DNA from: Veillonella sp. AM51-8BH
Lineage (GTDB): Bacteria > Bacillota > Negativicutes > Veillonellales > Veillonellaceae
Length of the DNA stretch: 61,045 nt
Reading direction: 5' to 3'
Assembly: GCF_003463825.1 (NCBI RefSeq)
Contig: NZ_QSDY01000005.1
Span: 1 to 61,045, forward strand
Both the position numbers and the translations under genes were made by a program. Of this stretch, positions 57,590 to 61,045 are shown piece by piece; within the stretch, counting starts at the first letter, position 1; the number at the start of each line of letters is the position of its first letter. A model generated the notes under the pieces. That model saw nothing but the letters and a program-made list of their open reading frames with translations, did no database searches and was not told where the DNA came from.

Positions 57590-58420
57590 CTATTTTGTAC
57601 GACGTTTAATGATTAAGCTATTAGAAGCTTTTTTCTTGTCGCGAGTTTTAACACCATGTGCTGGTTTGCCCCAAGGTGTAACAGGATGTTTACGACCAAC
57701 AGGAGATTTACCTTCACCACCACCATGTGGATGGTCACAAGGGTTCATTACAACACCACGGTTGCCAGGGCGAACGCCCATCCAACGATGACGACCAGCT
57801 TTACCAATTACAAGGTTACTGTGGTCAGCGTTACCAACAACACCTACTGTTGCACGGCACTCTTGACGAACACGACGCATTTCACCAGATGGTAAACGAA
57901 GAATAGCATAGCCATTATCTTTACCCATCAATTGAGCAGATGTACCAGCGGAACGAACGATTTGGCCACCTTTACCGATTTTCAATTCGATATTGTGGAT
58001 TTGTGTACCGTCTGGAATATTAGCCAATGGTAAGCAGTTACCAGGTTTAATATCGGACTCAGGACCGGAGAATACAACGTCACCAACTTTTAGACCGTTA
58101 GGAGCTAAAATGTAGCGTTTTTCACCATCAGCGTAGTTAAGCAAAGCGATACGAGAAGAACGGTTAGGATCATACTCGATTGTTGCTACTTTAGCTGGAA
58201 TATTATCTTTAGTACGTTTGAAGTCAATAATACGATATTGACGTTTATGACCGCCACCTTGGTGACGAACTGTCATTTTACCAGTATTGTTACGACCACC
58301 TTTTTGAGAAATCTTAGCTAGCAAAGATTTTTCTGGTTTGCTTGCTGTGATTTCGTCGAAGGCGGATACTGTCATAAACCGGCGACCAGCGGAGTACGGT
58401 TTAAATGATTTAATTGCCAT
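57590..58420 (-). CDS. rplB: 50S ribosomal protein L2
   Basis: 276 residues; [20 protein letters not shown], and the conserved [20 protein letters not shown] with the histidine near the peptidyl-transferase centre. Needed for subunit joining. Confidence 0.97.
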   Translation of the reverse strand: MAIKSFKPYSAGRRFMTVSAFDEITASKPEKSLLAKISQKGGRNNTGKMTVRHQGGGHKRQYRIIDFKRTKDNIPAKVATIEYDPNRSSRIALLNYADGEKRYILAPNGLKVGDVVFSGPESDIKPGNCLPLANIPDGTQIHNIELKIGKGGQIVRSAGTSAQLMGKDNGYAILRLPSGEMRRVRQECRATVGVVGNADHSNLVIGKAGRHRWMGVRPGNRGVVMNPCDHPHGGGEGKSPVGRKHPVTPWGKPAHGVKTRDKKKASNSLIIKRRTK

Positions 58421-58446
58421 TAGTGGGCCTCCTTACAACTAGACTC

Positions 58447-58731
58447 TTAGACACCTTCAAAGAATTCAATGGATTCGCCAGCTTTCAAAGTAACGATAGC
58501 TTTTTTGTAATCGCTACGTTTACCTTGTGTACGACCCATGCGTTTAGTTTTGCCTAAAACACGAATAGTAGCTACTTTTTCTACTTTTACATTGAAGATT
58601 TTTTCAACTGCTTGACGGATTTGCACTTTATTTGCAGTCAAAGGCACACGGAAAGTGTATTTGCCTTCTTCCATAAGCATAGTGGATTTTTCGGTAATAA
58701 CCGGGCGGATTAGTACATCATGTAATTGCAT
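58447..58731 (-). CDS. rplW: 50S ribosomal protein L23
   Basis: 94 residues; [20 protein letters not shown] and ADKIQIR-like [20 protein letters not shown]. Docking site for trigger factor and SRP at the tunnel exit. Its ATG overlaps the rplD stop by one base. Confidence 0.97.
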   Translation of the reverse strand: MQLHDVLIRPVITEKSTMLMEEGKYTFRVPLTANKVQIRQAVEKIFNVKVEKVATIRVLGKTKRMGRTQGKRSDYKKAIVTLKAGESIEFFEGV

Positions 58732-59353
58732 TATCCAAGTACCTCCTCGATTTTTGCGACAGCACCTTTAGTAATGAAGAGCTTATCGTAATGAAGAAGA
58801 TCGAAAATGTTCATACCTTCGCAAGCCAATGCTTTAACACCTTGGATATTGCGAGCGGAACGTTCAACATTTACATCACCTTCAGTGATGAACAATACTT
58901 TTGCATCACCAACGTTGAAGCTATTGATAATGTTCAACACTTCTTTAGTTTTAGGAGCTGCTAATGTAATTTCTTCCAAAACGTATAATTCGCTATTATT
59001 CACTTTATCGCTAAGAGCAGATTTAACTGCTAAACGTCTAGCCTTACGAGGCATAGCTTTGTAATAGCTGCGAGGTTGTGGACCAAATGTAGTACCGCCA
59101 CCAATCCAGATTGGAGAACGGCTGGAACCGGAACGTGCACGACCAGTACCTTTTTGTTTCCAAGGTTTGCGGCCACCGCCACGAACCATACCTCTAGTTT
59201 TTGTTGCATGTGTGCCGAGACGTTCGTTAGACAATTGACGAACTACGGCTTGATGCATTACGCTTCGTTAACTTCAACGCCGAATACTGCATCGTTTAAC
59301 TGTATTTCACCGACTTTAACGCCGGATTGATTATATGTTGCTACTGTAGGCAT
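58731..59353 (-). CDS. rplD: 50S ribosomal protein L4, frameshifted near the 5' end
   Basis: The full gene starts at ATG 59353 (AGGAGG upstream) with [18 protein letters not shown] and 31 codons in, after VNEA, meets a stop. One missing G between 59260 and 59261 explains it: GCG-GTA-ATG-CAT continues as [17 protein letters not shown] and the frame stays open to 58731. L4 extends a loop into the exit tunnel ([20 protein letters not shown]). The gene is essential, so the break is most likely an error in the sequence rather than in the cell. About 207 residues when restored, normal. Confidence 0.94.
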
Positions 59354-59379
59354 TACATAATCCTCCTTTCGACAAATGA

Positions 59380-60021
59380 TTATTTAACAGGTTTAACCGT
59401 GTTGCGAACCATAACCAAGCTACCTTTAGCGCCTGGGATACCACCTTTAACCAATAAAAGGTTACGTTCAGCATCAACTTTCACAACGGATAAGCGTTGT
59501 ACGGTAACTCTGTAACCACCCATTTGTCCAGGGAGTTTTTTACCTTTGTATACCTTACCGCCGCCACCGGAGATCATAGGACCGATGGAACCAGGTTCAC
59601 GGTGAGATTTAGAACCATGAGTTTCAGGACCACGGGAGAAGTTATGGCGTTTAATTGTGCCAGCAAAACCCTTACCTTTACCTGTACCCACTACGTCCAC
59701 CAATTCACCTTCTGCGAAGATATCAGCTGCCAGAGTTTGGCCTACTGTGTAGTCAGCTGCATTAGCTACGCGAACTTCGCGAAGATATTTAACTGGAGCT
59801 ACGCCAGCTTTGTCGAACTGACCTTTTACAGGTTTTGTTAAATGTTTTTCTTTAATGGAACCGTAACCAATTTGTACTGCTTCGTAGCCGTCTGTTTCAA
59901 CAGTCTTAACGCGCACTACAACGCTTGGGGTAGTTTCCACTACTGTTACAGGAACTAATTGGCCTTCAGCTGTGAAGACTTGAGTCATTCCTAATTTTTT
60001 ACCCAAAATAGCTTTAGACAT
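59380..60021 (-). CDS. rplC: 50S ribosomal protein L3
   Basis: 213 residues; [20 protein letters not shown], and [20 protein letters not shown], the long loop reaching the peptidyl-transferase centre. Starts 12 nt after rpsJ. Confidence 0.97.
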   Translation of the reverse strand: MSKAILGKKLGMTQVFTAEGQLVPVTVVETTPSVVVRVKTVETDGYEAVQIGYGSIKEKHLTKPVKGQFDKAGVAPVKYLREVRVANAADYTVGQTLAADIFAEGELVDVVGTGKGKGFAGTIKRHNFSRGPETHGSKSHREPGSIGPMISGGGGKVYKGKKLPGQMGGYRVTVQRLSVVKVDAERNLLLVKGGIPGAKGSLVMVRNTVKPVK

Positions 60022-60033
60022 TATCGCACCTCC

Positions 60034-60345
60034 TTATAGTTTTATTTCAATAGATACACCAGCTGGTAAATCTAAACGAGTGATAGCATCTACTGTTTTC
60101 GAATTTGGTTCAAGAATATCGATTAAGCGTTTATGTGTACGCATTTCGAATTGTTCACGAGAATCTTTGTTTACGTGTACAGAACGAAGAATTGTGAAGA
60201 TATTCTTTTCTGTTGGCAATGGAATCGGACCAGATACCATAGCGCCATTTCTTTTTGCAGTGTCTACGATCTTAGCAGCGCTTTGATCGAGAGCTTTGTG
60301 GTCGTATGCCTTAAGGCGAATACGGATTTTTTGCTGTTTAGCCAT
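60034..60345 (-). CDS. rpsJ: 30S ribosomal protein S10
   Basis: 103 residues; [20 protein letters not shown] and [19 protein letters not shown]. Also binds NusB in antitermination. First gene of the S10 operon; a 90-nt leader separates it from the tuf terminator. Confidence 0.97.
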   Translation of the reverse strand: MAKQQKIRIRLKAYDHKALDQSAAKIVDTAKRNGAMVSGPIPLPTEKNIFTILRSVHVNKDSREQFEMRTHKRLIDILEPNSKTVDAITRLDLPAGVSIEIKL

Positions 60346-60361
60346 TATTAATAATTCCTCC

Positions 60362-60425
60362 TGTCGTCCATTTCGTGAATGGGCTGCTCCATAGAAATTC
60401 TCCTCCGCAGAGGCAACCTTCTACT
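60362..60425 (-). promoter_or_regulatory. possible structured leader of the S10 operon
   Basis: On the minus strand the segment AAGGTTGCCTCTGCGGAGG, a CCATT-CACGA-AATGG hairpin and the rpsJ ribosome site GGAGG follow each other. Short helices just before rpsJ occur in many Firmicutes, where r-protein autoregulation is suspected. I cannot match it to a defined family. Confidence 0.35.
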
Positions 60426-60446
60426 TCATAGTTTAAAAACACAACA

Positions 60447-61045
60447 CTAGAGCGGCATTACTGCCGCTCTGAATGCTGCATGTATTGTGCTCAACGCATC
60501 ACTACGATGAGCATAAAAGGTTAAATTAACCTCGATTTCAGTTACAACGCCAGCGCCTACTGTATGGCCACCTTCGCGGATTGCGAAACGAAGACCTTCT
60601 TCGATAGCGATTGGAGTGATCAATTCGATATCCATTGTTACGTTATCGCCAGGCATACACATTTCTACACCTTCAGGAAGGTTTACAACACCTGTTACGT
60701 CTGTTGTACGGAAGTAGAATTGTGGACGGTAGTTGGAGAAGAATGGAGTATGACGGCCACCTTCTTCTTTAGTCAATACGTATACTTCTGCTTTGAATTT
60801 TGTGTGTGGTTTGATGGAACCTGGTTTAGCCAATACTTGACCACGTTCGATGTCTTTGCGGTCTACACCACGAAGCAATGCACCAACGTTATCACCTGCT
60901 ACTGCAGAATCCAAAGTTTTACGGAACATTTCAAGGCCAGTTACTACGTATTGTTCAGCTTTTTCTTTCAAGCCTACAACTTCTACTGTGTCGCCTACGT
61001 TTACTTGACCACGTTCAACACGGCCAGTTGCTACTGTACCACGAC
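60447..61045 (-). CDS. tuf: elongation factor Tu (C-terminal part, window edge), 3' end frameshifted
   Basis: Only the last half is in the window: domain 2 ([32 protein letters not shown]) and domain 3 ([39 protein letters not shown]). EF-Tu delivers aminoacyl-tRNA to the ribosome. After VTEIE the frame runs on for 28 odd residues through the terminator stem. One missing base at 60530-60531 (GAG-GGT-TAA) would give the normal end VTEIEG with stop at 60526. Upstream of the S10 operon, as in many Firmicutes. Confidence 0.95.
   Translation of the reverse strand, partial: RGTVATGRVERGQVNVGDTVEVVGLKEKAEQYVVTGLEMFRKTLDSAVAGDNVGALLRGVDRKDIERGQVLAKPGSIKPHTKFKAEVYVLTKEEGGRHTPFFSNYRPQFYFRTTDVTGVVNLPEGVEMCMPGDNVTMDIELITPIAIEEGLRFAIREGGHTVGAGVVTEIEVNLTFYAHRSDALSTIHAAFRAAVMPL
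60449..60470 (-). terminator. terminator hairpin after tuf
   Basis: AGAGCGGCA and TGCCGCTCT form a perfect 9-bp GC-rich stem with a 4-nt loop. The T-run (five T) begins about ten bases later on the minus strand, so termination may be partial. The last codons of the frame-shifted tuf reading run through it. Confidence 0.7.

Overview
The window looks like a Veillonella chromosome (Negativicutes), probably near the V. parvula group. This is inferred from gene content and protein style, since no search could be run: AT-rich DNA with strong AGGAGG ribosome binding sites, a Clostridia-like S10-spc-alpha ribosomal cluster without rpsD, a fused cobA-hemD, paired CobT-like proteins of the ArsA/ArsB kind, and KorA/KorB ferredoxin oxidoreductase. 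Almost everything is on the minus strand. Only a LysR regulator and a ynfA-like gene (29300-30745) are on the plus strand.

Layout in coordinate order (minus-strand genes are transcribed right to left). 1-760: an XRE regulator with three tandem 13-bp palindromes in front of it. 728-7359: tetrapyrrole operon sirC-like, hemA, hemC, cobA-hemD, hemB, hemL. It makes uroporphyrinogen III and precorrin-2, and no protohaem-branch gene is present, which fits a corrinoid/sirohaem role. 7417-12983: radical SAM protein, pgeF, yggS, sepF, proC, ylmH (the division-associated ylm cluster). 13120-14946: DUF421/DUF3290 membrane pair and an anchored unknown. 15091-22620: branched-chain amino acid operon ilvD-ilvA-ilvB-ilvN-ABC ATPase-ilvC, preceded by a 43-codon Ile/Leu/Val-rich leader ORF and an intrinsic terminator, i.e. 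an apparent peptide-type attenuator. 22793-27114: DASS carboxylate transporter, cupin, HMA protein, tatA, pgl, enoyl-CoA hydratase. 27346-29002: rplM-rpsI (with a structured leader) and a detached rpsD. 30956-31676: nine tRNA genes, made by duplication of a Val-Glu-Asn-Gly block. 31875-36538: ArsA/ArsB-like cobamide base-activating pair, tyrA, MATE pump. 36611-39172: LemA and a DUF3137-like protein. 39493-42118: korA-korB. 42389-45771: truA and ECF transporter core. 45958-61045: rplQ-rpoA-rpsK-rpsM-rpmJ-infA-map-adk-secY and the spc and S10 genes, ending in a partial tuf.

Six reading frames are broken by what looks like the loss of one base: cobA-hemD, hemA, pgl, the DUF3137-like gene, rplD and the 3' end of tuf. 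rplD is essential, every event is a 1-nt loss, and most lie in or beside short mononucleotide runs, so assembly or sequencing error is the simplest explanation. The genes are annotated here across the breaks.

The most interesting items are the ilv leader peptide with attenuator, the ArsAB-like pair, the palindromic operator array before the XRE gene, the L13 leader-like RNA, and a recurring pattern of short tandem duplications (12 to 33 bp units) in intergenic DNA.
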